Part shown: positions 1 through 8,242 of the stretch, piece after piece | Layout: each line of letters opens with the position of its first letter | Numbering within the stretch: the first letter of the stretch is position 1 | NCBI RefSeq assembly: GCF_009932395.1 | Contig: NZ_LSRS01000001.1 | Coordinates: 276,864 to 340,863 of the forward strand | DNA: 64,000 nucleotides | From: Sporotomaculum syntrophicum | GTDB lineage: Bacteria; Bacillota; Desulfotomaculia; Desulfotomaculales; Desulfallaceae | Direction of reading: 5' to 3' | Notes under the pieces: model-generated | Told to the model about the DNA's origin: nothing | Database searches by the model: none | What the model saw: the letters and a program-made list of their open reading frames with translations, nothing else | Position numbers and translations under genes: made by a program

Positions 1-505
1 TGTGGCTGTGCAAATACTCAATCGGGTCCTCGACTGTCAATATGTTTACACTGCGCTGTTCATTTATTGTATTGATTAACGCAGCTAAAGTGGTAGATTT
101 ACCACTTCCGGTTGAACCGGTAACCAAAACTAGTCCGCGAGGCAGCATAGCCAGATTTTTAACTGTTTCCGGCAAGCCCAACTCATCCAGACCGGGTATT
201 TGCATAGGCACCACCCTGAAGTTGACTCCCAGAGAACCGCGCTGCCACATAATATTACCCCGGAAGCGGCTGACTCCAGGTATTGAATAGGAAAAATCCA
301 ACTCCTTGTTATTTTCCAGCTGTTCACGCTGTTTGGGTTGAAGCAAGGGGAAAACCATCTCTTCAATATCAGACGGCATCAAAGCGGGCATGGAAAGTCT
401 GACCAACTCCCCGTTGACACGCACCACGGGAGGTATGCCGACCGCCAGGTGCAGATCTGAGCCGTACATATTAACTGTTTGAATGAGTATTTCATTTAAA
501 TCCAT
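1..505 (-). CDS. pilT: PilT twitching-motility ATPase, 5' part only
   Basis: The frame opens with ATG at 505, directly after the pilB stop codon (TAG-ATG), and runs off the left edge after about 168 residues. The N-terminal region (MDLNEILIQTV, then SDLHLAVGIPPVVRVNGEL) is the PilT PAS-like domain. It is followed by a Walker A loop GSTGSGKSTT and the motif ILTVEDPIEYLHSH. PilT is the cytoplasmic hexameric ATPase that retracts type IV pili. Its position just after pilB indicates a pil operon that continues outside the window. The carboxyl half, with the AIRNLIRE retraction motif, cannot be seen. Confidence 0.93.
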   Translation of the reverse strand, partial: MDLNEILIQTVNMYGSDLHLAVGIPPVVRVNGELVRLSMPALMPSDIEEMVFPLLQPKQREQLENNKELDFSYSIPGVSRFRGNIMWQRGSLGVNFRVVPMQIPGLDELGLPETVKNLAMLPRGLVLVTGSTGSGKSTTLAALINTINEQRSVNILTVEDPIEYLHSH

Positions 506-2176
506 CTATACCACCACCCGAACCAATTCCTCCAATGAAGTAATACCCTGTTTCACCTTCATCAACCCGTCCCGGCGTAGTGTCACCATACCTTCGGAGA
601 TGGCGGCATTTCTAATTTCCCGGGACGATTTCCGCTCCAAGATCATGTCATGTATCCTTTCGCTAACAAATAGCAGTTCGTAAATACCGGTCCTGCCCCG
701 GTAGCCAGTATTGCTGCATCGCATACACCCCGCCGGGCGGTACAGCCCGACCTCGGTTTCATTTTCATCGAAAGGGAAGTCTGGAAAATCCGGCATTTTA
801 TCTCGCGAAATAGTATAGGATTCTTTGCAATGGGGGCACAGTACCCGCGCCAAACGCTGAGCTAGCACACACAATAGCGATGATGCGGTTAAAAACGGCT
901 CAATACCCATTTCCGTCAGGCGAGTTATAGAACCCGGCGCGTCATTGGTATGGAGAGAGGAAAAAACAAGGTGTCCCGTAAGAGCCGACTCAATAGCCAG
1001 TTTGGCTGTCTCCTGGTCCCTGATTTCACCAACCATGATGATGTCGGGGTCGCTGCGCAGTATGGAGCGCAAACCCGTAGCAAAGGTCAGACCGGCCCTG
1101 GGATTTATTTGCACCTGGTTAATACCGTCCATGCGATATTCAACCGGATCTTCCACGGTTATAATATTTTTTGCATTCTTGTCAAGCGTAGCCAGGCCGG
1201 CGTAAAGCGTTGTACTTTTGCCGCTGCCCGTAGGACCCGTAACGAGAATACAACCATAGGGCCGCCTAATGGCTTCCCGGTATTTATCCAGCACCCCGGG
1301 GGAAACGCCCAGTTCCTCAAGAGTTATTATATTGGACGACCGGTTGAGCAACCTTAAAGTCAACCGCTCGCCATAGCTGGCAGGCAACGAAGCCACCCGC
1401 ACATCGATAGTCTGGCCTTCTATTTTCAAGGACATTCGACCGTCCTGAGGAATCCGGCGCTCGGCTATATTCATATTGGCCATAATTTTTATCCTGGATA
1501 TTAAAGAGCCGTGCATTGCTCTGGGCAGATGCATAACGTTGTGCAGCACGCCGTCAATGCGGAAACGCACTCTCAAGTTGTTTTCGTATAACTCAATATG
1601 CACATCACTGGCTTTGGCCCCCACCGCCTGGGCTATAATCATATTAGCCAATTGTACTGCGGGCCTGGTTGTTTGCTCTTCGGTTTCTATGGTTATATTT
1701 TCGTCATCCTGCAGATCATCCTTAACCTGTCCAAAATCCATATTAGCCCGGCTATATTTTTCAATCATGGCTTCAAGTTCACTATCGGGAGCCACTACCA
1801 CTTTTATATCAAAGCCGGATAGAATGCGCAGGTCATCAATAGCCATAATGTTGTTGGGATGCTGCATGGCCACTACCAGTTTATTATCGCTGAAACCTAT
1901 GGGCAGGACCCTGTAGCGTTTATATGCCTCGACAGGCAAAGCGGCCACGGCGGCACTGTCAATGACGGTTTCTTCAAGGGAAATAAAATCAACGCCTGAA
2001 CGTTTGGCAATCACTCCGGCAATGTCATCCTCTGTGCAATACCCCAGCCGGACCAGTGTTTTACCTAAAAAATTTTTTTCCTTTCTTTGAACAACCATCG
2101 CCTCGGCTAACTGGTTTTCGGTTATTATTCCTTCACGAATTAACCAAGTACCGAGAAGATTTTTATTGAACTTCAT
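506..2176 (-). CDS. pilB: PilB/GspE-family type IV pilus assembly ATPase
   Basis: 556 residues, the usual length for the family. Residues 1-150 form the GspE/PilB N-terminal domain. Residues 165-550 are the secretion ATPase core, with Walker A GPTGSGKST at 314-322, the Asp/His-box region around VEDPVEYR, and a Walker B-like segment SDPDIIMVGEIRD near 375-387. A CPHC...CMRC zinc-binding tetracysteine lies near 450-500. PilB powers pilus extension at the inner face of the membrane. The start ATG at 2176 has GAGG about 10 nt upstream. The gene abuts pilT, and a terminator separates it from aroB upstream. A GspE role in type II secretion is less likely because pilT follows. Confidence 0.95.
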   Translation of the reverse strand: MKFNKNLLGTWLIREGIITENQLAEAMVVQRKEKNFLGKTLVRLGYCTEDDIAGVIAKRSGVDFISLEETVIDSAAVAALPVEAYKRYRVLPIGFSDNKLVVAMQHPNNIMAIDDLRILSGFDIKVVVAPDSELEAMIEKYSRANMDFGQVKDDLQDDENITIETEEQTTRPAVQLANMIIAQAVGAKASDVHIELYENNLRVRFRIDGVLHNVMHLPRAMHGSLISRIKIMANMNIAERRIPQDGRMSLKIEGQTIDVRVASLPASYGERLTLRLLNRSSNIITLEELGVSPGVLDKYREAIRRPYGCILVTGPTGSGKSTTLYAGLATLDKNAKNIITVEDPVEYRMDGINQVQINPRAGLTFATGLRSILRSDPDIIMVGEIRDQETAKLAIESALTGHLVFSSLHTNDAPGSITRLTEMGIEPFLTASSLLCVLAQRLARVLCPHCKESYTISRDKMPDFPDFPFDENETEVGLYRPAGCMRCSNTGYRGRTGIYELLFVSERIHDMILERKSSREIRNAAISEGMVTLRRDGLMKVKQGITSLEELVRVVV

Positions 2177-2248
2177 AAAAATTTAACCTCAACATATTTT
2201 GAAAGTTTTTCAGCTTCTTTTTAGCTTTATTTTAATATCCAGTAAATA

Positions 2249-2281
2249 TAAAAAAGTGCGCGAACCGGTAAGTTCCCGCAC
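2249..2281 (-). terminator. Rho-independent terminator after the aro operon
   Basis: Read on the minus strand, GTGCGGGAAC and GTTCGCGCAC form a 10-bp stem with one mismatch and a six-base loop, followed by TTTTTT. It lies downstream of aroB and upstream of pilB, so it ends the aro transcript and lets pilBT be transcribed separately. Confidence 0.8.
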
Positions 2282-2444
2282 CTAGCTGCCCGGCCGCCAT
2301 TGTATATACTAACGTATAGTGGTAGTAGGTATATACTTTAGGCCCGAAACTTTGCGTATACTTCTTTCAAAGTATTTGCTATTTTCAGGTCTCTTGGTAA
2401 ATAAAAATATTTGTAAAGATATTAAAATTATAGATAAAAAAAAT

Positions 2445-2478
2445 ACAAATAACAATACAAATAACAATACAAATATTA
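2445..2478. repeat. Short tandem repeat, 12-bp unit
   Basis: The unit ACAAATAACAAT is repeated just under three times with no visible mismatches. The unit length is divisible by three, so a change in copy number would not shift any overlapping frame. Confidence 0.75.
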
Positions 2479-2504
2479 ACAAAGAGACAAATTTCAAGAA
2501 AAAT

Positions 2505-3593
2505 TTATGTCCTTGCTGCCACAATAGCCCGGCTGATGTGTTCCTCCGCTGTGTTGGGGTGAATAACCGCCTGGCCGATTTTCACCGGAAGAATGAACGT
2601 TATTGCGCCACCGACAGTCTTTTTATCCCCGTGCATGGCTGCGACCAGGTCTGCTCCGGCCAGCTCCGCCGGCACTGTGGTGGGCAAACCGGCCCGGCGC
2701 AGCAGGCCGGTGATTCTATCCGCCGCTGCCAGGGTGAGCCTGCCCAGCTGCACTCCCAGCTGCGTTGCCACGGCCGTGCCCATGGCCACTGCTTCGCCGT
2801 GGGTGTAACGCCCGAAGCCGGCCAGAGCCTCGATGGCGTGGCCCGCAGTGTGACCAAGATTTAACAGTGCCCGAGCACCCTGTTCGGTTTCGTCTTCTTC
2901 CACCACCCGGGCTTTATTGCTGCAGGATTGCTCGATAACATACGCCAGCGCTTCCGGTTTCAGCGCCAGCACCTGCGGCAAGTTTTGCTCCAGCCAGGTG
3001 AAAAATTGTTCATCGCCAATGATGCCGTATTTAATCACTTCAGCCAGGCCGGAGCGCAGTTCCCGGTTGTTTAAGGTTGACAGTGTGTCCGTATCCGCAA
3101 TCACCAACGACGGCTGGTAGAAAGCCCCGATAATATTTTTACCCCGCGGGTGATTTACGGCAACCTTGCCCCCCACGCTGCTATCTACCTGGGCCAGCAG
3201 AGTGGTGGGCAGCTGCACAAAAGGTACGCCCCGCATATAGGTAGCTGCCACGAAGCCGGCCAGATCTCCTACTACCCCGCCGCCCAGTGCCACCACCGCC
3301 GAGCGCCGGTCCAGGCCGGCGGAAAAAGCGCGTTCATAAAGCAGTTCGGTGCTGGCCAGGGATTTATACTGTTCCCCATCGGGCACCTCAGCCACAGTAA
3401 CTGTCAGACCTGCCCCCTCCAGGCTCGCGGCCACCCGCCCGGCGTAAAGCGGGCCTACCGTGGTATTGGTAACCAGGAGTACTTGGCGGCCTACAGGCAG
3501 CCCGGCAATCAGTTCACCGGCGCGGTCCAGTAAGCTACTGCCGATCATGATGCGATAGGAGCGGCTGCCTAAATTAATTTCTACTTCACTCAT
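2505..3593 (-). CDS. aroB: 3-dehydroquinate synthase
   Basis: 362 residues, family length. It converts DAHP to 3-dehydroquinate, the second step of the shikimate pathway, using NAD and a divalent metal. Family signatures are GEQYKSL near 73, VALGGGVVGDLAGFVAATY near 103-121, the metal-site motifs RSGLAEVIKYG and LNLGHTAGHAIEAL, and YTHGEAVAMG. The start ATG at 3593 overlaps the aroK stop by four bases, which indicates translational coupling. It is the last gene of the yqeG-aroE-aroC-aroK-aroB run, and a terminator follows. Confidence 0.97.
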   Translation of the reverse strand: MSEVEINLGSRSYRIMIGSSLLDRAGELIAGLPVGRQVLLVTNTTVGPLYAGRVAASLEGAGLTVTVAEVPDGEQYKSLASTELLYERAFSAGLDRRSAVVALGGGVVGDLAGFVAATYMRGVPFVQLPTTLLAQVDSSVGGKVAVNHPRGKNIIGAFYQPSLVIADTDTLSTLNNRELRSGLAEVIKYGIIGDEQFFTWLEQNLPQVLALKPEALAYVIEQSCSNKARVVEEDETEQGARALLNLGHTAGHAIEALAGFGRYTHGEAVAMGTAVATQLGVQLGRLTLAAADRITGLLRRAGLPTTVPAELAGADLVAAMHGDKKTVGGAITFILPVKIGQAVIHPNTAEEHISRAIVAART

Positions 3594-4111
3594 CGTAAAT
3601 AGCCCTTTTGCTCTAAGAATTTCTTTATCTCCTGCAGCATCTCGTCATATGTAAGCTTACCGGTATCCAGGGTAAGCTCGGCTATATCGTAAGCGCCTTC
3701 CCGTTCCCTGGTTAGCCTGATAATGTTTTCGAGCAAATTGCCCTTGCTCAGCAGAGGCCGGCGCCTTTTGTTTTTCACTCGCTGCAAAATTACCTGGGGA
3801 TCCGCATGCAGGCAAATCAGGACCCCGTTTTGTTTAAGTAATTCGACGTTCTCCTGCTCCAGTACCATACCGCCGCCCGTGGCGATCACCAGCCCGGTCT
3901 GGCCTGCCAGTTTACGCGCCAGCAACTTTTCCTCCGAACGGAACCTGATTTCGCCGTCGGTGCGGAAAATCTGTTCCACGGTCTTACCGGTTATTTCTTC
4001 TATGGCACTGTCCGTGTCGATAAATTTATAGCCAAGTCGCTTGGCCAGCCGCCGGCCCAGAGTAGATTTACCGACACCCATAAAGCCAATTAGCACGATA
4101 TTTTTTTTCAT
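3590..4111 (-). CDS. aroK: Shikimate kinase
   Basis: 173 residues from the chosen start. The P-loop GFMGVGKST is near residues 10-18, followed by DTD and the GGGMV shikimate-site motif. It phosphorylates shikimate with ATP in the cytoplasm. An upstream in-frame ATG at 4132 would add seven residues. The ATG at 4111 is preferred because AAAGGA sits five bases before it and the family normally begins just before the first beta strand. The 3' end overlaps aroB by four bases and the gene follows aroC closely. Confidence 0.95.
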   Translation of the reverse strand: MKKNIVLIGFMGVGKSTLGRRLAKRLGYKFIDTDSAIEEITGKTVEQIFRTDGEIRFRSEEKLLARKLAGQTGLVIATGGGMVLEQENVELLKQNGVLICLHADPQVILQRVKNKRRRPLLSKGNLLENIIRLTREREGAYDIAELTLDTGKLTYDEMLQEIKKFLEQKGYLR

Positions 4112-4159
4112 TGGCATCCTTTCCAGTCGCACAAAGAACGGGTCTTCCCCGGTGGGCGC

Positions 4160-5320
4160 CTATATACTCTTTTCATACTGTCGATAAGCAGCCACACGCT
4201 CTTTTATTTCCCGCATTGTATCCCCGCCAAACTTTTCCAACAATGTAACAGCCAGTTCCCAGGCCACGACAGCTTCACCAACCACACTGGCTGCGGGCAC
4301 AGCACAGGTATCTGAACGCTCTACTGCAGCGCTGACCGGCATTTTGTTTTTTAAATCCACCGTGTACAGCGGGCGTGACAGGGTAGGGATAGGCTTCATG
4401 GCCGCCCGCAGCACCAGCGGAGCACCATTAGACATACCACCCTCGATGCCGCCGGCGTTGTTGGTCTGCCGGTAAAAACCGGAATTAAAGTCGTAAAATA
4501 TTTCATCATGCAGTTGGGAGCCCCTGATAGCTGCTGCGGCAAAACCGGCGCCCACCTCAACACCCTTGATGGCCTGAATGCTCATCAGCGCCCCGGCCAG
4601 ACGACCGTCCAACGTGCGGTCCCGCTGGGAGTAGCTGCCCAGGCCTGCCGGCAGGCCGAAAACTTTTATTTCAAAGACCCCGCCCACAGTATCGCCCACA
4701 TCCTTGGCCTGTTTTATTTCGTTAATCATGGCCTGAGAGGCCTCGGGGTCGGCGCAGTACACGGAAGAGTTAAGAACCGCTCTTTCCAGGTCTTTTGCAT
4801 TAAGATCCTGTGTCATGGCTTTGACACTGCCTATTTGCACCACGTTGCCTATCAGTTCAATGCCCAGCTCCTCCAGCAGCTGGCGGGCTACCGAGCCTGC
4901 CGCCACCCTGGCTGCTGTTTCCCGGGCGCTTGAGCGTTCCAACACATTGCGCATGTCCAGATGCCCGTATTTGATGGCACCGGTTAAATCAGCATGCCCT
5001 GGACGAGGGCGGGTGACCTGTTGAGATTCCAAATCAGCATTAGGACCCGAGGCCATCACGTCGCACCAGTTATCCCAGTCCTTATTATTTACAACCAGCG
5101 TAACCGGGGCACCCGTAGTCATCCCGCCCCGAACGCCGGAGGTTATCTCAACAAAATCATGTTCTATGCCCATGCGGCCGCCCCGCCCGTAACCACCCTG
5201 GCGCCTGCCCAGCTGTAAATCTATGTAACCGGTATCTATAGCCAGTCCTGCCGGAATACCGTCCAGGATAGCGGTAAGGGAAGGTCCGTGGGACTCCCCG
5301 GCCGTAAGGTAACGCAGCAA
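4160..5320 (-). CDS. aroC: Chorismate synthase
   Basis: 386 residues, typical for the FMN-dependent enzyme that removes phosphate from EPSP to give chorismate. It begins [15 protein letters not shown] from a TTG codon and carries the family arginine/alanine motif [17 protein letters not shown] near 130. Conserved [10 protein letters not shown] lies near 295. The start is TTG at 5320 with AAAGGA about ten bases upstream. The EPSP synthase gene aroA, which acts between AroK and AroC, is not in this operon and must lie elsewhere. Confidence 0.96.
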   Translation of the reverse strand: MLRYLTAGESHGPSLTAILDGIPAGLAIDTGYIDLQLGRRQGGYGRGGRMGIEHDFVEITSGVRGGMTTGAPVTLVVNNKDWDNWCDVMASGPNADLESQQVTRPRPGHADLTGAIKYGHLDMRNVLERSSARETAARVAAGSVARQLLEELGIELIGNVVQIGSVKAMTQDLNAKDLERAVLNSSVYCADPEASQAMINEIKQAKDVGDTVGGVFEIKVFGLPAGLGSYSQRDRTLDGRLAGALMSIQAIKGVEVGAGFAAAAIRGSQLHDEIFYDFNSGFYRQTNNAGGIEGGMSNGAPLVLRAAMKPIPTLSRPLYTVDLKNKMPVSAAVERSDTCAVPAASVVGEAVVAWELAVTLLEKFGGDTMREIKERVAAYRQYEKSI

Positions 5321-5359
5321 AGCTCATCAATCCTTTCGCATCAAGCTATATCTTTTTTA

Positions 5360-5397
5360 AAGCAAGTTCTTAAATGCATGACTTTGTCAAGTTAATC
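5360..5397. repeat. Probable deletion relic of repeat family 1 at the aroE stop
   Basis: The 14-mer AAGCAAGTTCTTAA (5360-5373) matches 15004-15017, and it is followed at once by ATGCATGACTT (5374-5384), which matches 15061-15071. A TCAAGTTAATC stretch then resembles the right end of the repeat (CCAAGTTAGTC). In the copy at 15.0 kb these blocks are separated by long intervening sequence. The aroE stop codon (5392-5394) lies in the last block. The matches are short but keep their order. Confidence 0.5.
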
Positions 5398-6288
5398 GCC
5401 TGCCTGCTGGTGGAGAACCTGCCGCATCACAGCCAGGGGAGCCGGCAAGCCTGTCCACGCCTCCAGAGCAAGCGCGCCCTGGTGCAACAGCATACCCAGG
5501 CCGTTGGCCGCCGCTGCGCCGTTGCCGGCTGCCCTGACCATAAACGGTGTCTCAGTGGGGTTATAGACCAAATCGTAAGCCAGCTGACCTTTCCCGGGCA
5601 GCGATTCGGGCAGCGGCCAATCACGTGCTTCGTGTCCGGACATGCCCAGTGGAGTACAGTTGACCACCAGCTTCGCCTGCCTGGCAAAATCAGCCGCCTC
5701 CTGGTCGCTGGCGTCCCATGGCAGCACCCACGCTGTAAAACCGGTTTGTGCATGCAGAGTCTGAGCCAGCGCTATAGCCCGGTTCGGGTGGCGGTTGACC
5801 ACGGCCAGCTCCGGGCATCCTGCCTTAACCAGGGCTGTTGCCACTGCTCTGGCAGCGCCCCCCGCCCCCAAAATCATGGCCGGTCCCCGGGCAGGATCAT
5901 AGCCCTGGTCTTCCTGCAACGCCTTAATAAAACCAGGTCCATCGGTGTTGTAGCCAATTAGCCTGCCCTGCCGGTTTACCACTGTATTAACTCCTCCGTA
6001 AAGGTTGGCGGAATCGTCCAATTCATCCATATATAGCCTTACAATCTCTTTGAACGGCACAGTAACATTAGCCCCGGCAATGCCCAGTGCCCGCAGGCCA
6101 GCAACGGCCTCCGCTATGTATACCGACGCCGTGTCAAAGGGCACGTATACGCCGTTTAACCCCAGCTCGCGCAGCGCGGCTGTTTGCATAGCCGGCGAAT
6201 AGCTGTGGGCTACCGGGTGACCGATAATACCGTACACCACAGTCCGACCATCGATAACCTGTTCTGCGCTATACTTGTTGTTTTCCAT
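5392..6288 (-). CDS. aroE: Shikimate dehydrogenase (NADP-type)
   Basis: 298 residues from the ATG at 6288. It reduces 3-dehydroshikimate to shikimate. Visible elements are the substrate site YSPAMQ, the catalytic lysine in NVTVPFKE, NTDGPGF, and the Rossmann motif GAGGAARAVATAL. A longer frame reaches 6345 (19 extra residues), but GGGAG lies nine bases before 6288 and the family start falls there. The 5' end overlaps yqeG by about 20 bases, so the two are probably translated from one mRNA. The last codons fall in a possible repeat relic. Confidence 0.95.
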   Translation of the reverse strand: MENNKYSAEQVIDGRTVVYGIIGHPVAHSYSPAMQTAALRELGLNGVYVPFDTASVYIAEAVAGLRALGIAGANVTVPFKEIVRLYMDELDDSANLYGGVNTVVNRQGRLIGYNTDGPGFIKALQEDQGYDPARGPAMILGAGGAARAVATALVKAGCPELAVVNRHPNRAIALAQTLHAQTGFTAWVLPWDASDQEAADFARQAKLVVNCTPLGMSGHEARDWPLPESLPGKGQLAYDLVYNPTETPFMVRAAGNGAAAANGLGMLLHQGALALEAWTGLPAPLAVMRQVLHQQAGD

Positions 6289-6838
6289 CACCGCACGCTC
6301 CCTTCCGCTTGATAACATAGTACTGTTTATCTTTATGTGAAACATGGTTAGCCAGGCGTTTCAGCACGACCTTTTCCAGCCGCCGGTTGATTAACTTGGT
6401 GCCCCAGAATTCTTTGCCGGGCATTGGCACCACTAATATGGTAAACATGCCCAGCATATTTCCGCCCAGTATATCGGTAAATATTTGGTCGCCCACTACC
6501 GCGGTTTCCTCCGGGGCGGCATCCACCAGGCGGATGGCCCGGATAAAAGCTCGCCGCAGGGGTTTAAAAGCCCTGACCACCCAGGGTATCTGCAGCGACC
6601 CGGCCAGCGCGCTTACTCTGCCCGAGCTGTTGTTGGACACAATACACAGCTTAAACCCTTTTTGTCGCATACCGGTAAGCCAGGCCTTTATTTCAGGCGC
6701 GAATTCATCCAGGTGCCGGGGTACAATGGTGTTATCCAAATCCAGCAATAACGTTGTAATGCCTTGTTTTTGCAGTTCCTCCGGGTTGATCTCAAAAATT
6801 GAGGGGACATACATCTTGGGGTAAAAGATACGCAGCAT
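6269..6838 (-). CDS. yqeG: YqeG-family HAD IIIA phosphatase
   Basis: 189 residues. The HAD nucleophile motif LLLDLDNTIV is near residues 30-40, followed by a CIVSNNS motif II and VVGDQIFTDILGGN as motif IV. Members dephosphorylate small phosphorylated substrates; the physiological substrate is not established. The RBS GAGGAG precedes the ATG at 6838. It is the first gene of the aro operon and overlaps aroE. Linkage to aroE is also known in Bacillus, where yqeG, yqeH and aroD (shikimate dehydrogenase) are neighbours. Confidence 0.9.
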   Translation of the reverse strand: MLRIFYPKMYVPSIFEINPEELQKQGITTLLLDLDNTIVPRHLDEFAPEIKAWLTGMRQKGFKLCIVSNNSSGRVSALAGSLQIPWVVRAFKPLRRAFIRAIRLVDAAPEETAVVGDQIFTDILGGNMLGMFTILVVPMPGKEFWGTKLINRRLEKVVLKRLANHVSHKDKQYYVIKRKGACGDGKQQV

Positions 6839-6894
6839 TTAGCTCTCCTCAGCAGCTTGCAAAGCAGTAATCACTAATTCCATTTATTGTAACC

Positions 6895-7521
6895 TTAATC
6901 AGTCTGCAATTTCAAGGGTTCGTTGCCCCAGACCTGGGCTTTTAAGATATCTTCCGGAGTATTTAAATTGAAAAAAACCCGTTCCAGGTGTGGTTCCACC
7001 TGTAACATTTCTTCTTCCTCCAGATACCTGGTATTGAACTCTTCGTAGAGACGGGTTATTTTAATCAGCCCCTTGGTCAGATGCTGTTCAAAGACTTTAA
7101 TACAGTTTTTATTGTACAGCGCGTACAGCGGCTCAAAATAACCCCGGTAGCGGGGCACTACCACATCATATCCATCGGCACACTGCATCATTAAACGGCC
7201 CACCGACGTACTAATAAAGGGCAGGTCGCAGGCCGTTACCAAAACCCAGGGATGAGCTGCCTCAACCAGTCCGGCGTGAATGCCCCCCATTGGACCGTTT
7301 CCGGGCATAATATCAAATGTAGTTCTGTCACCATATTTGGCATACCTTTCCGGGCGGTCGGTAACGATGATTATTTCATCCACCATCGTACTTAGTACCC
7401 GGGATATGCGCTCTATTATGTAATATGGTCCCACTTTGAGCAAGGCCTTGTCGGTTCCCATCCGGGCACTCTTACCACCTGCCAGTATGATCCCGGAAAT
7501 AGGTGCCAAATTTTTTGCCAA
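6895..7521 (-). CDS. mobA: Molybdenum cofactor guanylyltransferase
   Basis: About 208 residues. The N-terminal nucleotidyltransferase motif LAGGKSARMGTDKALL is characteristic of MobA, which attaches GMP to molybdopterin to form the bis-MGD cofactor. GNGPMGGIHAGL and VTACDLPFI (metal-binding Asp) follow. The reading frame reaches a TTG at 7533 that touches its own Shine-Dalgarno site. The next TTG at 7521 has AGGAG twelve bases upstream and is the better start, though the choice is uncertain. No other molybdenum cofactor genes are nearby. Confidence 0.88.
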   Translation of the reverse strand: MAKNLAPISGIILAGGKSARMGTDKALLKVGPYYIIERISRVLSTMVDEIIIVTDRPERYAKYGDRTTFDIMPGNGPMGGIHAGLVEAAHPWVLVTACDLPFISTSVGRLMMQCADGYDVVVPRYRGYFEPLYALYNKNCIKVFEQHLTKGLIKITRLYEEFNTRYLEEEEMLQVEPHLERVFFNLNTPEDILKAQVWGNEPLKLQTD

Positions 7522-7660
7522 CGGGGTAATCAACTCCTATCAAGTGCACATATTTACTCGTTCCGCTACACCGTATACATCAGATTTATTCTACGCATTA
7601 ACTCATTTTCCTTTCATTTTCAATTTTTCCCGCCTGTGGCTTATTTATTAGTCCAACAAG

Positions 7661-7762
7661 AAAAGCACGCCCATACCGTTTCCCTCTGTGTGCGCTTTTC
7701 AGTATTTTTATCCTTAGCGCTTGCTATATTTGTTACAAGCATTATTTTCTAAAGTATAAAAA
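7661..7762. repeat. Repeat family 2, copy 1 (double hairpin)
   Basis: This stretch matches 50077-50181 over its whole length, roughly four positions in five by eye. Both copies begin AAAAG and end GTATAAAAAA. Two hairpins are predicted: an outer AAAAGC.../...GCGCTTTT pair and GCTTG/CAAGC around a TATATT loop. Differences in the second copy largely keep the pairing. Its function is unknown. Confidence 0.7.
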
Positions 7763-7787
7763 ATCCCCCGGCGGCCGGCCTGGGGTA
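7758..7787 (-). terminator. Probable terminator after the FmdB gene
   Basis: On the minus strand a GC-rich hairpin (CCCC...GGGG enclosing GGCCGGCC) is followed by ATTTTTTAT. It partly overlaps the end of repeat family 2 copy 1. Confidence 0.6.
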
Positions 7788-7901
7788 AAACATTTAATTA
7801 AAAGCATCCGGTGTACAGTTTTATCTGGCTGCTTGGCACAGGGAAACCGCCAAGCAACCAGGTAATAACTCCGGCCAACGGCCGATTTAATGCTGTATTC
7901 C

Positions 7902-8153
7902 TCAGCCGCCGCCGAATTCACCACCGGCACCCGGCATTCCACAACCTCCACCGAATCCGGCGCCCGGCATACCGCAATCAAAGCCACAACCGGCACTATC
8001 GCTGCTGCCGGTGTTCACCATACAACCCGTAAACAGCTGTTCCACTTTTTTTCCTCCGCAGTCGGGGCAGGTAACTTTGTCCCTATCGTTCATACTCACC
8101 TGAACTTCAAATTTATGCCCGCACTCGGCACAGCGAAAGTCATAGTTTGGCAT
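7902..8153 (-). CDS. FmdB-family zinc ribbon protein with Gly-rich tail
   Basis: 83 residues from ATG at 8153, starting MPNYDFRCAECG. The two CxxC pairs (CAECG and CPDCGG) form the FmdB/CxxC zinc ribbon; the family is putatively regulatory, with no proven biochemical role. The C-terminal half is unusual: GCGFDCGMPGAG and GCGMPGAGG form a cysteine/glycine repeat ending FGGG. A GTG four codons upstream overlaps the AGGAGG and is less likely as start. The gene is monocistronic, between a repeat element and the XRE regulator. Confidence 0.85.
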   Translation of the reverse strand: MPNYDFRCAECGHKFEVQVSMNDRDKVTCPDCGGKKVEQLFTGCMVNTGSSDSAGCGFDCGMPGAGFGGGCGMPGAGGEFGGG

Positions 8154-8242
8154 CTGTTTCTCCACCTCCTGTTATTGATTATCACGCAATAACTTTAAGT
8201 CTTGTATGAATATTATATACTAATTTATATAGATTTGTTTAG

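Larger units (their letters stand above)
2177..2504. other. AT-rich intergenic region between aroB and pilB
   Basis: This 328-bp gap holds an AT-rich stretch with a 12-bp tandem repeat (2445-2478), an inverted repeat TATATAC/GTATATA (about 2303-2341) and a terminator on the minus strand (2256-2281). A minus-strand frame (2309-2524, GTG start, 71 residues) would encode a very hydrophobic peptide whose LFVL repeats come from the tandem repeat. It overlaps the aroB 3' end and has no good ribosome site, so it is not called as a gene. Confidence 0.6.
7522..7901. other. Intergenic region between mobA and fmdB
   Basis: No supported gene here. The region contains a copy of repeat family 2 (7661-7762) and, on the minus strand, a terminator-like hairpin after the FmdB gene. 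A minus-strand frame reaching 7742 overlaps fmdB in another frame and is taken as spurious. Confidence 0.6.

Noticed and set aside
2256-2330. Possible third copy of repeat family 2
   Set aside because: Only AAAAGTGCGC and a few scattered positions match; the hairpin is fully explained as an aro-operon terminator.
2445-2478. Regular short repeats that might be a CRISPR array
   Set aside because: Unit is 12 bp, repeats are head-to-tail without spacers, and no cas genes are nearby.
7742-7996. Open frame of 84 codons on the minus strand overlapping fmdB
   Set aside because: No ribosome site, composition unlike a protein, and it runs in another frame across a well-supported gene.
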